DNA of 64,000 nucleotides, taken from NCBI GenBank assembly GCA_002405165.1, contig DHLF01000006.1:4882-68881 (forward strand), in the 5' to 3' direction. The translations under genes and the position numbers were made by a program. Shown one piece after another: positions 51,408 through 62,033 of the stretch. A model generated the notes under the pieces. The model saw only the letters and a program-made list of their open reading frames with translations. It did not search any database and was not told where the DNA came from. Each line of letters starts with the position of its first letter. Position 1 is the stretch's first letter. This DNA is from Christensenella sp. UBA4675. Lineage in GTDB: Bacteria > Bacillota > Clostridia > Christensenellales > Borkfalkiaceae.

Positions 51408-52352
51408 TTAAGCTTTTTTCTTATTTTTTTTAATTTTGGAAAGCCAATATCTTAAAACGGGTTTAACTAATATTGCGTCCGCGCCTGTAATCAACAAAGC
51501 GATAATCGAATAAATAAATAACAATTTTACGTTAAACGGTACGAAAATAATTGCTAAGGCAAGCATAACTATTAAAGCAACCGTAACGATAAATATATAT
51601 TTAGAACTTTCCTGCGCGCTTGTTAAAGCTTTTTCTTTAATAGCGTCCGCATCGATAATTTTAACTTTACTATTCTTTTTAAGCACAAAGAACGTTACCA
51701 AAGAAGTTAAAAGCGAATATATAGTAGCTACCCATATTACGTTTACACATAAAGCGTCTACCCTTATTCTGGTTATTGCGGAAATAGAAACAAACAACAA
51801 TAAATCCATTATTACGGAAAGTAGCGTTGTAAAACCACTTGCCCATTTAAACCTGATAAACGAATAAATCGTTATCGCCAAAGTTAAAATTAACGTTCCT
51901 AAAAGAACACCTGTTAAAAGCTTGCAATCGTAAGAAGAACCTATTTCGGATACCGTTACGCTGTCTTCATAAGAAAAATCAGCGTATTTGCCAGATAAAT
52001 AAGTACTTAAATCAGCTTTAAAACTTTCGTTTAATTTTTTAATAGTCTTGTCCGCGTTTTTAGTTTTTACGCTATAAACTAATTTTACAAAACCGCTGGA
52101 GTCTGTAGCTTTTCTCGTGGTTTTGGCAAATTTATATCCGTTATCTTTAAATATTTTAGTAATATCGTCTTGATATTTATCTGCAACGCTTTCGGTTTTA
52201 GAATCTTCGTCCAATTCAATGGTAACTTCTACGCAACCTTTAATATCCGCGCCGTAGTTTAGTTTGAAAATTCCGAATAATACCGCGCCAACTATTGCTA
52301 TAACGAGCATTGCAATCAATGCGATTTTTGCAATTTTAAAAGTCTTATTCAT
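51408..52352 (-). CDS. secF: SecF-like translocase subunit, divergent
   Basis: 314 aa with six transmembrane segments (first at about 7-27, others 140-300) and a periplasmic-side P1 domain near 35-135, the SecF topology. Position after secD (8-nt overlap, Shine-Dalgarno inside the secD end) and before recJ supports SecF. Signature motifs are degraded: DFTGG is DIKGC, the TM10 motif GYSxNDTVVxFDRxRE is replaced by IYSLLTSLVTFFVLKKN, and the RTxxTS of the next helix by ESSKYIF. Confidence 0.75.
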   Translation of the reverse strand: MNKTFKIAKIALIAMLVIAIVGAVLFGIFKLNYGADIKGCVEVTIELDEDSKTESVADKYQDDITKIFKDNGYKFAKTTRKATDSSGFVKLVYSVKTKNADKTIKKLNESFKADLSTYLSGKYADFSYEDSVTVSEIGSSYDCKLLTGVLLGTLILTLAITIYSFIRFKWASGFTTLLSVIMDLLLFVSISAITRIRVDALCVNVIWVATIYSLLTSLVTFFVLKKNSKVKIIDADAIKEKALTSAQESSKYIFIVTVALIVMLALAIIFVPFNVKLLFIYSIIALLITGADAILVKPVLRYWLSKIKKNKKKA

Positions 52353-53709
52353 CTTCTACCTCCTCTCTTACCAAGTGATAAAAGCGACCTTGATTTACCA
52401 TCGGTTTAAATATTGCGATTAAAGCTCTATTGAATAAAGAGAAAGTTATCGCAGAAATTAACGAACCTATGGCAAACGTAGCTACAAACGCCCTAACTGC
52501 CCAGCTAGCAAGGAAGAACGACGAGAAGAACGCTACTATTGCTAAAATTGCAACGTCTAAAACGAGCCACATTACCTTTTTAAAGCTATCGCCGATAGCG
52601 GCGTTTAAAGTACTGCCGTTGCGGAATTCCTTTTTGATAAGTTCAAAGAATACTACGCTTCCCGTAGCGAATACGAAAAACGAAGTTATCGCGCCTAATA
52701 CGGAAGCCATTGTTAAAACACTACCCGGGATAATCGAATAAATCAATACGAAAAGTATTATCGAAATTATCGCGCTAAAATCTGTCAACAAACCAAAACC
52801 TTTGTAGAACACGCCCATTGCGACTAAAAATACTACTAACGCAACTAGGCAAGCAATTTTTAAAGTTTTTTCGCATTTTTCGGAATAGATAGAAGAAATA
52901 ACGTATTGTTCTCCGTCTACTTCCGCGTTGTCTACGACTTTGCCGTTAAAATATTTAACGGGCATAACTCCGTTTTTAATAACTGATTCTATTATTTGAG
53001 CTTGCGATTTAGTAAAGTTACCCGAAATTTGTACGCTGTCCGTATCCATTTCTTCCGTAACGCTTGCCGACGATAACGTAATATCTCCGTCAAGAAAAAT
53101 GGTTACGACTTTTTCTTCGTCCGAACTTGCGGAAGAAGCTTGTTTGGTAGCTTTTCTAAATTGCTCTCTACCCGCTTTGGTAAATTTGAGAACTACCGAA
53201 TATCCGCTTGCCGAATATATTATTCCGTCTTGAGAATACGCTTCCGACACGCTTACGTCTTCGATAAACGGCGAAGAAGAGTATTCTGCTACGGGATAAT
53301 CGAAATAATTAGTTCCCGTTGCGGTTGAACCTGCGTAAACGGATATAACGCCTTTACTTCCGAAATACGAATATGCCGTACCCGCATTTGCGGTTTGGGG
53401 ATATTCTACGGTAAAACCGTTTCCGTTTTTATAAACGATTGCCGAACCGAATTCTTCTATATCGAGCCTATTTCTAACGATGTCAATACATTTATCTTGG
53501 TCGCATTCCGATACTTCGCCTTCTTCGATAGCGGGTGAATAATCTATTCTGTAAGCGCCGTTTAATTCCGCGCCTACTTCTATCGACTTGAATATCGAAG
53601 TATACTTTTTAGTCTTTTTAACAGGGAAAGACGCGAAAGTAAATATTCCCGCGCAGACCGTAACTAAAACAAGCAGTATCGATATTACTATTGACTTTGC
53701 CTTTGTCAT
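52345..53709 (-). CDS. secD: SecD-like translocase subunit, divergent
   Basis: 454 aa. TM1 at about 7-26, a long extracytoplasmic P1 region (about 30-275) and five C-terminal transmembrane segments, as in SecD. The P1-head pattern FTKAGREQFRKATKQ and IFLDGDITLSSASV is recognisable. The usual GLDLxGG is VGAELNG, and the TM4 motif VDANVLIFERIREE reads ATGSVVFFELIKKEF, losing the proton-path Asp. Strong AGGAGG before ATG 53709. Cotranscribed with secF from the promoter at 53785. Confidence 0.8.
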   Translation of the reverse strand: MTKAKSIVISILLVLVTVCAGIFTFASFPVKKTKKYTSIFKSIEVGAELNGAYRIDYSPAIEEGEVSECDQDKCIDIVRNRLDIEEFGSAIVYKNGNGFTVEYPQTANAGTAYSYFGSKGVISVYAGSTATGTNYFDYPVAEYSSSPFIEDVSVSEAYSQDGIIYSASGYSVVLKFTKAGREQFRKATKQASSASSDEEKVVTIFLDGDITLSSASVTEEMDTDSVQISGNFTKSQAQIIESVIKNGVMPVKYFNGKVVDNAEVDGEQYVISSIYSEKCEKTLKIACLVALVVFLVAMGVFYKGFGLLTDFSAIISIILFVLIYSIIPGSVLTMASVLGAITSFFVFATGSVVFFELIKKEFRNGSTLNAAIGDSFKKVMWLVLDVAILAIVAFFSSFFLASWAVRAFVATFAIGSLISAITFSLFNRALIAIFKPMVNQGRFYHLVREEVEDE

Positions 53710-53784
53710 TTTTGCCTCCTGATTGCAAAAAATAATTTTCTTATAAAAACTAATCTTTCTATATAGATAATTATATACTTTACA

Positions 53785-53813
53785 ATTATATAATAAGCTA
53801 GGCTTTTAGTCAA
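53785..53813 (-). promoter_or_regulatory. Promoter for secDF
   Basis: Minus-strand TTGACT (53813-53808), 17-nt spacer, TATAAT (53790-53785). Confidence 0.75.
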
Positions 53814-53862
53814 TGATTTTCTTAAATTTTTGTTGTAATTTTCTTAAAAAAACTAAATATTT

Positions 53863-54231
53863 TTATTTCTTTCTGACAAAATTTACAATACAGGAAATTA
53901 TTACGCCTATCAGCGCTCCGAACAACAAGTCTATTAAGAATTTTACGCCGAAATTTAAGTTTTTAGAAATAAAACCGTATATTAAATATTCGCCCGCACC
54001 GGCAAGAAGTCCTACAGCTCCGCCTTTGACTAGCGGAATAGAATTTTTTACCGCCACCAAGCACCCTATAAGTATAGCCAAAATTTTTATAGCTTGATTT
54101 ACCCATTTTACCCCTCTACCCGATAAGGCGAATATTTTAAGTATCAAAGCGTATAAAAAAACGCATGCAAGAGAAGTAATTAACGCAAAAAACACGCCTT
54201 TTAAAACGTTTATAATATTATCTTTTACCAT
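53863..54231 (-). CDS. TIGR04086 family membrane protein
   Basis: 122 aa, four transmembrane segments with a central IKILAILIGCLVAVKNSIPL and VKGGAVGLLAGAGEYLIYGF. This size, topology and place beside yajC match the Clostridial TIGR04086 membrane family; function unknown. Its Shine-Dalgarno (GGAGG) lies in the descending arm of a hairpin directly followed by seven T and the ATG (see 54232-54263). Confidence 0.78.
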   Translation of the reverse strand: MVKDNIINVLKGVFFALITSLACVFLYALILKIFALSGRGVKWVNQAIKILAILIGCLVAVKNSIPLVKGGAVGLLAGAGEYLIYGFISKNLNFGVKFLIDLLFGALIGVIISCIVNFVRKK

Positions 54232-54263
54232 AAAAAAATCCTCCGCTTTAATTTTATGCGGAG
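54232..54263 (-). terminator. Terminator-like hairpin overlapping the next Shine-Dalgarno
   Basis: Minus-strand CTCCGC (54263-54258), 11-nt loop, GCGGAG (54246-54241), then GATTTTTTTATG, where the ATG starts the TIGR04086 gene. The stem pairs part of its GGAGG. Confidence 0.6.
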
Positions 54264-54314
54264 AATTTATTCAATATAACTTTACTTATTTTTTATTGTA
54301 CAACCTTAGCTGTT

Positions 54315-54770
54315 TTAGTCGGAAATTTCGTCTTCTGCGGGAGTTTCTCTCTCTTCCGTTACGACGTTTTCGTCGGCTTTTTCAACTTTTTTTTCTACGG
54401 GTTGTTCTACGTTTTCTTCGTCGGTTTTGTCTTTAACGGTTTCTTCAGAAGCGGGTTGAGCTTCTTGCATAACTTTTTCCGTTAAAATCTTATAAATTCC
54501 GTTTTTGTTTAAAGTGATAAAACCTTTGTTTTCTTCGTCGCCGGTAGAAAGTACTACGTATTCGCCTTCGTTTTTAACGATTGTGCCTTTTATCAAACCA
54601 ATTGTTAAAACTTCCGTTCCGATAGGTAAAGAATCAAGTTTTTGCTTGTTTTCTTCTCTTTGTTTTTGTTCTTTTTTGTTTTTGAAATACATAAGAACGA
54701 AACCGCCGACCAAAATTACACCGAGAACAATATAAAATCCCCAGTTTGTACCTGCTAATAAATTACTCAT
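54315..54770 (-). CDS. yajC: Preprotein translocase subunit YajC, long acidic tail
   Basis: 151 aa. Single N-terminal membrane segment (WGFYIVLGVILVGGFVLMYF) and YajC domain (KLDSLPIGTEVLTIGLIKGT, LSTGDEENKGFI). Partner of SecDF. The last 55 residues are an acidic, low-complexity Glu/Val/Asp tail absent from typical YajC (about 85-110 aa). Start ATG 54770 with AAGGAG upstream, 4 nt after the tgt stop. Confidence 0.9.
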   Translation of the reverse strand: MSNLLAGTNWGFYIVLGVILVGGFVLMYFKNKKEQKQREENKQKLDSLPIGTEVLTIGLIKGTIVKNEGEYVVLSTGDEENKGFITLNKNGIYKILTEKVMQEAQPASEETVKDKTDEENVEQPVEKKVEKADENVVTEERETPAEDEISD

Positions 54771-54774
54771 AATT

Positions 54775-55923
<1,149 letters not shown>

Positions 55924-56062
55924 TTAAAGTTTTAAGCCTATTTTCAATGCGTTTATTAAAAAAACTATTTTCAACAAAAAACGCTTGAAAATTTAATTTT
56001 TTTAAGAAAAATTTAAAACCTTAAATTTCCCTTACAAAATAATCAACGTAAAGTCGGTGTTC

Positions 56063-57085
56063 TTACAAAAGTAACATCGCGTCCCCGAAACTGAAAAATC
56101 TGAATTTTTCTTTTACCGCGTAATTATATAGTTCCAACGTTTTTTCTCTTGTTAAAAATGCCGATACGAGCATTATTAAAGTTGATTCGGGCAAGTGGAA
56201 GTTTGTAATTAAACAATTTACACACTTAAACTTATATGGCGGATAAATAAATATGGAAGTATCGCCCGAACAAGGTTTTACGAAACCGTTTTCGTCCGCA
56301 ACCGTTTCAAGCGTTCTAACCGAAGTCGTACCTACGGCTATAATTCTTCCGCCGTTTTTTTTGTATTCGTTTATTAAATTTGCGTTTTGTTCGTCGATAT
56401 AATAATGCTCCGTGTGCATTTTATGTTCTAAAACGTTTTCTTCTTTAACGGGTCTAAAAGTCCCTAGTCCTACGTTTAACTCTACTTCAGCAAATTTTAC
56501 GCCTTTATCTTTTAGCTTTTGTATTAACTCTTTCGTGAAATGTAGTCCTGCCGTAGGAGCGGCGGAACTGCCTTCCCTTTTTGCGTAAACCGTTTGGTAA
56601 CGCGATTGATTTTTTAATTTTTCTTTTATGTACGGCGGTAAAGGCATTTCTCCGACTCTTGATAAAATATCTTCGAAAACTCCGCTGAATATAAATTCTA
56701 TTTTTCGTCCTCCACCGTCCGCGTTGTCTAAAACGGTGAAAGAAAGTTCTTCGTTTACGGTAAAAGTTTCACCTATTTTTGCCCTTTTACCCGGCTTTAC
56801 AAGACATTCCCATTGGGTTAAATTTAGCCTTTTAAGCAGTAATATCTCCATTTTTCCGCCCGTTTTTGCGTGGGCGTATATTCTTGCGGGATAAACTTTA
56901 GTGTTGTTTACGACTAATAAATCTCCTTCGTGAAAATATTCCGTTATATCTCTAAAAATTTTTTCTTCCGTTTTGTCCGTTTTTTTATCGTATACGAGTA
57001 ATCTTGAACTGTCCCTAGGTTCTAACGGCGTTTGAGCGATTAGCTCTTCGGGTAAATCGTAATAAAAATCACTTTTTTTAAGCAT
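56063..57085 (-). CDS. queA: S-adenosylmethionine:tRNA ribosyltransferase-isomerase
   Basis: 340 aa. Adds epoxycyclopentanediol to preQ1-tRNA. Family motifs [45 protein letters not shown] and [20 protein letters not shown] 57085 overlaps the ruvB stop by 8 nt. The 55900-56062 gap to tgt shows no clear signal. With tgt it forms the queuosine branch; no QueG or QueH is certain in this window. Confidence 0.97.
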   Translation of the reverse strand: MLKKSDFYYDLPEELIAQTPLEPRDSSRLLVYDKKTDKTEEKIFRDITEYFHEGDLLVVNNTKVYPARIYAHAKTGGKMEILLLKRLNLTQWECLVKPGKRAKIGETFTVNEELSFTVLDNADGGGRKIEFIFSGVFEDILSRVGEMPLPPYIKEKLKNQSRYQTVYAKREGSSAAPTAGLHFTKELIQKLKDKGVKFAEVELNVGLGTFRPVKEENVLEHKMHTEHYYIDEQNANLINEYKKNGGRIIAVGTTSVRTLETVADENGFVKPCSGDTSIFIYPPYKFKCVNCLITNFHLPESTLIMLVSAFLTREKTLELYNYAVKEKFRFFSFGDAMLLL

Positions 57086-58142
57086 TATTATCGTCCGCGT
57101 CGAAAATAGACGCTTGACTTCCCCCTTTAAATTTTCTTCCCGTATGTTCGTAAGCCTTTTGTAAGCAAACCCTGCCCCTAGGCGTTCTGCTGATAAACCC
57201 GAGTTGCAATAAATACGGTTCGTAAACGTCTTCTAAGGTGTTAGAATCTTCGTTTATGGTCATTGCAAGAGTGTCTAACCCCACAGGTCCGCCGTTGAAT
57301 TTATCTATCATAGTGGTAAGAAGCCTTATATCTACGTTGTCAAGACCGAGTTCGTCTATATCGAGGCGTTTTAAAGCGAGTTTAGTATCGTCTAGCGTAA
57401 TTTCGTCGTGATTTAAAACGATTGAAAAATCTCTTATTCTTCTAAGCAATCTGTTTGCAATTCTAGGCGTACCGCGACTGCGTTTTGCAAGCTCTATACT
57501 GGCTTCTTCGTCAATATGCGCGCCAAGCTTTTCCGCCGAACGCCTTACTATTTCCGCCAGTTCCTTTGTCGAATAAATTTCCAGCCTTAACATTACGCCG
57601 AATCTGTCCCTTAAAGGCGTGGATAACATTCCCGCTTTAGTAGTAGCTCCTATTAACGTAAACTTTTTAAGCGGAATTTGTACGCTACGAGCTGAAGGTC
57701 CTTTACCGATGATAAAGTCTAAAGAAAAATCTTCCATTGCGGGATAAAGTATTTCTTCTACGTTATGATTCAAACGATGTATTTCGTCTATAAATAAAAC
57801 GTCGCCTTCGTTAAGGTTTGTAAGTATTGCGGCTAAATCTCCCGATTTTTCTATACTCGGACCGCTAGTTACCTTTATTTGAACGCCCATTTCGTTGGCT
57901 ATTATATGCGCGAGCGTGGTTTTACCAAGTCCCGCAGGACCGTATAACAAAACGTGGTCTAACGCTTCTCCGCGCATTTTTGCCGATTGCATAAATACGC
58001 ATAAATTGTCTTTGGCTTTTTCTTGACCGATATATCCGTCCATAGACTTAGGACGAAGTACGTTTTCTATTTCGTCCCCTTCCGTTTTTGTACTAACTAT
58101 TAGGTCGGAATTGTCTACGATGCCGTTAAAATCTTCCATCAT
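57078..58142 (-). CDS. ruvB: Holliday junction branch-migration helicase RuvB
   Basis: 354 aa AAA+ ATPase. Walker [21 protein letters not shown], Walker [11 protein letters not shown], sensor [12 protein letters not shown], and the winged-helix end [21 protein letters not shown]. The start ATG 58142 overlaps the ruvA stop (ATGA) and is followed directly by a second ATG. Coupled to queA downstream. Confidence 0.97.
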   Translation of the reverse strand: MMEDFNGIVDNSDLIVSTKTEGDEIENVLRPKSMDGYIGQEKAKDNLCVFMQSAKMRGEALDHVLLYGPAGLGKTTLAHIIANEMGVQIKVTSGPSIEKSGDLAAILTNLNEGDVLFIDEIHRLNHNVEEILYPAMEDFSLDFIIGKGPSARSVQIPLKKFTLIGATTKAGMLSTPLRDRFGVMLRLEIYSTKELAEIVRRSAEKLGAHIDEEASIELAKRSRGTPRIANRLLRRIRDFSIVLNHDEITLDDTKLALKRLDIDELGLDNVDIRLLTTMIDKFNGGPVGLDTLAMTINEDSNTLEDVYEPYLLQLGFISRTPRGRVCLQKAYEHTGRKFKGGSQASIFDADDNNA

Positions 58143-58705
58143 CTCACGTTCCTCAATGCGTTGGTTATAACTTCTTCAAGCGTTTTCGCGCCGTTTTCCA
58201 CAGCTAAACCTACGGCTTTGGTTGCAGAATTTCTATCGAATCCGAGCGATATTAAAGCTTGTACCGCTTCTTCGTTTTCGGACGGTACCGATTGCGCGAC
58301 TTCGCTTGCGGGCAATCCGCCCCTTAACTCGACTATTATCTTTTCGGCTGTTTTTTTACCTAAGCCTTTTACCGACGACAACGTTTTTACGTCTTGCGAC
58401 AAAATACAGCTTCTGGTAACGCTTGCGCCTAAACTTGAAAGTATACTAAGCGCGCATTTCGGACCAACGCCCGAAACGCCGATGAGCTTTAAAAACATTT
58501 CTTTTTCGTCGGTATTGTCAAACCCGAAAAGATATATCCCGTCTTCCCTTACGGCAGTGTAAACATATACTTCTCCACCGCGTTCGTTTACTAAACGCGC
58601 AGTCGTAGAAGAAGTACAATTTATTTCGTATCCGACTCCGTTTACGTTTAATAGTACCGTATTATCTTTAAAAGAAATTAGTTGTCCGTTTAAATATCCT
58701 ATCAT
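58139..58705 (-). CDS. ruvA: Holliday junction DNA helicase subunit RuvA
   Basis: 188 aa. N-terminal OB fold ([20 protein letters not shown]), two helix-hairpin-helix motifs ([34 protein letters not shown]) that bind junction DNA, and a C-terminal UBA-like domain III ([18 protein letters not shown]) contacting RuvB. Overlaps ruvC and ruvB by ATGA on both sides. Confidence 0.96.
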   Translation of the reverse strand: MIGYLNGQLISFKDNTVLLNVNGVGYEINCTSSTTARLVNERGGEVYVYTAVREDGIYLFGFDNTDEKEMFLKLIGVSGVGPKCALSILSSLGASVTRSCILSQDVKTLSSVKGLGKKTAEKIIVELRGGLPASEVAQSVPSENEEAVQALISLGFDRNSATKAVGLAVENGAKTLEEVITNALRNVR

Positions 58706-59196
58706 TTTATTCCGAATTGTCCGCTAAATCTGTTTGTGTTTGCGTGCGTTAGCGCAACAGCTAACGCGTCGGCGGCGTCGTCAGGTTTAGGAATTGTTTT
58801 CAAGCCTAAAAAAGTTGCCACCATTTGCTGAATTTGCTTTTTTTCCGCTCTTCCGTATCCCGTTAGGGCTTGTTTTATTTGTAGGGGCGTGTATTCGTAA
58901 AGTTTTCCGCATTCTTTAATACAAGTAAGAAGTATTACTCCCCTTGCTTGCGCTACGTCTATCGCCGTTTTTACGTTATTATTGAAAAACAACTCTTCTA
59001 GCGATATTTCGTCTGGCGTAAACTTTGCTATTAACTCCTTTACTCCCTTTTCTATTATGGCTAGTCTATTAGGAAAAGCTTCGTTTTTAGAAGTCAGTAT
59101 TACGCCGTAATCGACTACGGTGTGCTTTCCGTTTACGGAATCTATCACCCCGAATCCCATAGTCGCAAGTCCCGGGTCTATTCCTAATATTCTCAA
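58702..59196 (-). CDS. ruvC: Holliday junction endodeoxyribonuclease RuvC
   Basis: 164 aa. RNase H-like resolvase with acidic catalytic residues in RILGIDPGLATMGFG (D7), ISLEELFFNNN (E), and the C-terminal KPDDAADALAVALTHANT (two Asp). The start is TTG at 59196; the only upstream ATG (59204) opens a three-codon ORF whose stop overlaps this TTG. GGGGAG lies before that ATG. First gene of ruvCAB-queA. Confidence 0.95.
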   Translation of the reverse strand: MRILGIDPGLATMGFGVIDSVNGKHTVVDYGVILTSKNEAFPNRLAIIEKGVKELIAKFTPDEISLEELFFNNNVKTAIDVAQARGVILLTCIKECGKLYEYTPLQIKQALTGYGRAEKKQIQQMVATFLGLKTIPKPDDAADALAVALTHANTNRFSGQFGIK

Positions 59197-59204
59197 CTAA
59201 CCAT
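59193..59204 (-). promoter_or_regulatory. Three-codon upstream ORF overlapping the ruvC start
   Basis: ATG GTT AGT TGA on the minus strand, well placed behind GGGGAG; its TGA overlaps the ruvC TTG start as TTGA. Confidence 0.5.
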
Positions 59205-59324
59205 ACTCCCCTAATTTTAATATTATATATTTTAATACATATTTTTTCTTATGTCAAGCATTAGCGATTGAGCTTATTAAGTTTAACGATTAAAACTACG
59301 ATAAATAACTAGTTAAATCTATAA

Positions 59325-59356
59325 TAAAAACGGCGTAACGAAAAGCTACGCCGTAA
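59325..59356 (-). terminator. Terminator of the double-protease gene
   Basis: Minus-strand ACGGCGTA/TACGCCGT stem (59354-59347 with 59337-59330), then five T. Confidence 0.82.
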
Positions 59357-59383
59357 AATTTATTATGTTTATAAGCCGAAATT

Positions 59384-61840
59384 TTAAGAATTCGTTTTTA
59401 TAACGGGTTTGTAAATATACTGATTTAAAACCGCTTTTATTTCTTTGGTTTCTCCGTTTCTAGAAATCTTTAAGGTTAGCGTATCGCCGATTTTTAGATT
59501 GTAAGAATGAAATATAACGGATAAGCTTCCCGCAGATTCCACAAAGTATCCTTTTTCGCCGTTACTAACCGCAGTGATTTTATCTCCCGTGCGCAGTCCA
59601 GCTTTATACAAACTGCAATTTTCGTCTATATCGGTTACGCTTACATAAGTTCCCGTAAAAATATTAGTTACGTCCGAAAAAGTAATGCTATAAAAGTCTA
59701 CTCTCCCTTTAACGTAGCCGTAGGTGTTGTAAACGCCGTCTTTATAAGTTTTTAATAATTCTTCTACTACGCTAAAAACTATATTTTCGGGAACGGCAAA
59801 GCCTATTCCGTCTTTATATTCCGCGCCTGCATTGACTATTCCTACTAAATAACCGTCCGTAGTAAACAGTCCTCCGCCCGAACTCCCTGCGTTTATTGCC
59901 GAGTCTATTTGGATAAGCTCCATATATCTATTGTCTACCACTACGCTTCTGTTAAGCGAACTTACAACGCCTTTAGTTACCGTTCCGCCAAGAGTTCCCG
60001 TGGGATTACCTATCGCGTATACTTCGTCTAGAACAGCCAAAGAAGAAATATCCCCGAATTTGGCTACCGACGGCGTATAATCTAACTTAGTCCAAAGCAC
60101 CGCAACGTCTGTTTTTTTGTCCGAACCGATTAAACCCATTGCGTAGGTATTGCCGTAAATATCTTTCATATTTATTTGATAAGCGTTTTCTACGCAATGA
60201 TGACAAGTTACTACGTAACATATTCCGCCGTTTGATTGTTCGTTTCGAGTAAAGCCGATTATAACCCCGCTACCCGCAGAACCGCCGTTTAACGTCGAAG
60301 AATATAATTCGACGACGGATTTTCTGTTTTGAGTTAAACAAGAGTTGCTATCGTCAGCTCGGTCAAGACTTACGATAGCTAAGTTAAAAACCGATTTTTG
60401 TCCTAAAAAGTCGCCTATATATTCTTTAAACTCTAAAACCTGTGATAAATCGCCGTAATTTTCTAAATTCGTATTAACCACTAAAGAATTTTCTTGCTCA
60501 CAAGAAGTTTCTATAAAATTAGCGGTAGTTACAGCATTTTGGGTTTTTGTTTGCGGAACTGACGGCGGACAATAAATTAGCTGTAAAAGCGTAATTTCTA
60601 CGCTTATTTCTTCTACCAAATAAACGTAAGCGTTTAATTCTTTATCGATAGTATAACTACCAATTCTTAAAACGGTTAATTTTATTACGTTTCCAACTTT
60701 AAATTCGGAATGATTTTTAATGTAATTAATAGTATCCTGAGCGTTTGTAGGATTGTAAACGTCCGAACCGAGTTCGATTGTTTTTATTACGTCCTTACCC
60801 GCAATTATTTTTCCCGATTTTCCAAAACTTCCGTTATCGGTTAAAGTGCTGACTAAAACCGCAGTAGATAAACTTTTCGTTTCAGTCGTGTCATTTAATT
60901 TATAATAAAAAGTATCGTTGAATTGAGTTAAGCTAACGCCCATAGACGCTCTGCCCGAAATATAACCGTAACTCGAATACGCTTCGTCTTGATAAGTAGA
61001 TATTAACTTGTTAACGCTTTCCAGTATAGACTCGGAAGGAATTGCAAAGCCTAATCCGTCTTTATAGGTAACGCCTGCGTTTACCATTCCGATTAAATAT
61101 CCGTCTGCCGAATAAAGTCCGCCACCCGAATTTCCTTGATTGATTGCGGAATCTATTTGCATCAACTTCATTTTTTTGTTTTCGACGGTAATTTCCCTTT
61201 CTTTCGCACTTATAATTCCTTTAGTAACCGTTCCGCCGAGCGTTCCCGTGGGATTACCTATCGCGTAAACAGTTTCGCCGACAAGAGTTTGACTGCTATT
61301 ACCGAGTTTAGCAACCGTAACGGCAAAATCCACCTTTGCCCATAAAAGAGCTATGTCGCCTTCCGTATCGGCGCCTATTAACCCCGCAGAAAAAACGTTT
61401 CCGTCCAAATCTCTAATGTTTACTCCGTAAGCCGAATCTATAACGTGAAAACAAGTAAGAATATAAGCTATTCCGCCTTTTGATAAATCGCTAGAATCCG
61501 AAGGAGTAAAGCCGACGAATATTCCCGAACCCGCGCCCGCTCCGCTTTCCGTTAGCGAATAAATTTCTACGGTAGAACGTCTGTTTTCGTTAAGTTTAGA
61601 TATTTCGGATTGTGGGAAATCTCCTTCGTCCGTCCTAGTTAAACTGTCGGAAGATAGTACTAGATTTATTGAATCCGTTAATTCCGTGGCAAGTCCGCTA
61701 TCCGCAAAATCGCCCGATATTGTGGAATAATTCGATTCGTCGCCGACGTATTTTACTCTTGCTTCTCCGCCACAACCGCCGAAAATGAAAATAGTTAACG
61801 ATAACAACAAAGATATAAAAATTAAAAATCTTTTTTTCAT
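59384..61840 (-). CDS. Lipoprotein with two tandem HtrA-like trypsin domains
   Basis: 818 aa. Start ATG 61840 with AGGAG upstream gives signal peptide and lipobox FGGC (Cys23); the longer in-frame ORF is not supported. Domain 1 (about 85-285) has a complete triad: TCFHVID (H132), GDIALL (D162), GNSGGG (S238). A PDZ-like region follows (about 295-420). Domain 2 (about 500-700) repeats it: TCHHCVEN (H548), TDVAVL (D578), GSSGGG (S654), then a second PDZ-like region. Both contain VYAIGNPTGTLGGTVTKG. HtrA proteins normally carry one protease domain. Probable extracytoplasmic quality-control protease. Confidence 0.88.
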   Translation of the reverse strand: MKKRFLIFISLLLSLTIFIFGGCGGEARVKYVGDESNYSTISGDFADSGLATELTDSINLVLSSDSLTRTDEGDFPQSEISKLNENRRSTVEIYSLTESGAGAGSGIFVGFTPSDSSDLSKGGIAYILTCFHVIDSAYGVNIRDLDGNVFSAGLIGADTEGDIALLWAKVDFAVTVAKLGNSSQTLVGETVYAIGNPTGTLGGTVTKGIISAKEREITVENKKMKLMQIDSAINQGNSGGGLYSADGYLIGMVNAGVTYKDGLGFAIPSESILESVNKLISTYQDEAYSSYGYISGRASMGVSLTQFNDTFYYKLNDTTETKSLSTAVLVSTLTDNGSFGKSGKIIAGKDVIKTIELGSDVYNPTNAQDTINYIKNHSEFKVGNVIKLTVLRIGSYTIDKELNAYVYLVEEISVEITLLQLIYCPPSVPQTKTQNAVTTANFIETSCEQENSLVVNTNLENYGDLSQVLEFKEYIGDFLGQKSVFNLAIVSLDRADDSNSCLTQNRKSVVELYSSTLNGGSAGSGVIIGFTRNEQSNGGICYVVTCHHCVENAYQINMKDIYGNTYAMGLIGSDKKTDVAVLWTKLDYTPSVAKFGDISSLAVLDEVYAIGNPTGTLGGTVTKGVVSSLNRSVVVDNRYMELIQIDSAINAGSSGGGLFTTDGYLVGIVNAGAEYKDGIGFAVPENIVFSVVEELLKTYKDGVYNTYGYVKGRVDFYSITFSDVTNIFTGTYVSVTDIDENCSLYKAGLRTGDKITAVSNGEKGYFVESAGSLSVIFHSYNLKIGDTLTLKISRNGETKEIKAVLNQYIYKPVIKTNS

Positions 61841-61990
61841 ATCCGCTCCTAAAATGCTTGACAGTTTTTTAACTATCGACTCTAATAATTTTAATAAAAA
61901 ATTTGTTATTTTTCTAATAATATAACCATTCAAAATAAATTTAAACTTAAAAAAAATAAAAATTTATAGAATTTTTTACTAATTAAAATT

Positions 61991-62015
61991 AAAAGGTCGT
62001 TTAAAACGACCTTTT
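61991..62015. terminator. Hairpin terminator after the GH43 gene
   Basis: Perfect 12-bp arms (AAAAGGTCGTTT and complement) around one base, T-rich on both sides. The gene-free stretch 61841-62198 holds this, the element at 62034-62084 and the unlocated promoter of the protease gene. Confidence 0.78.
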
Positions 62016-62033
62016 TACCCGTAGACGCGATTC

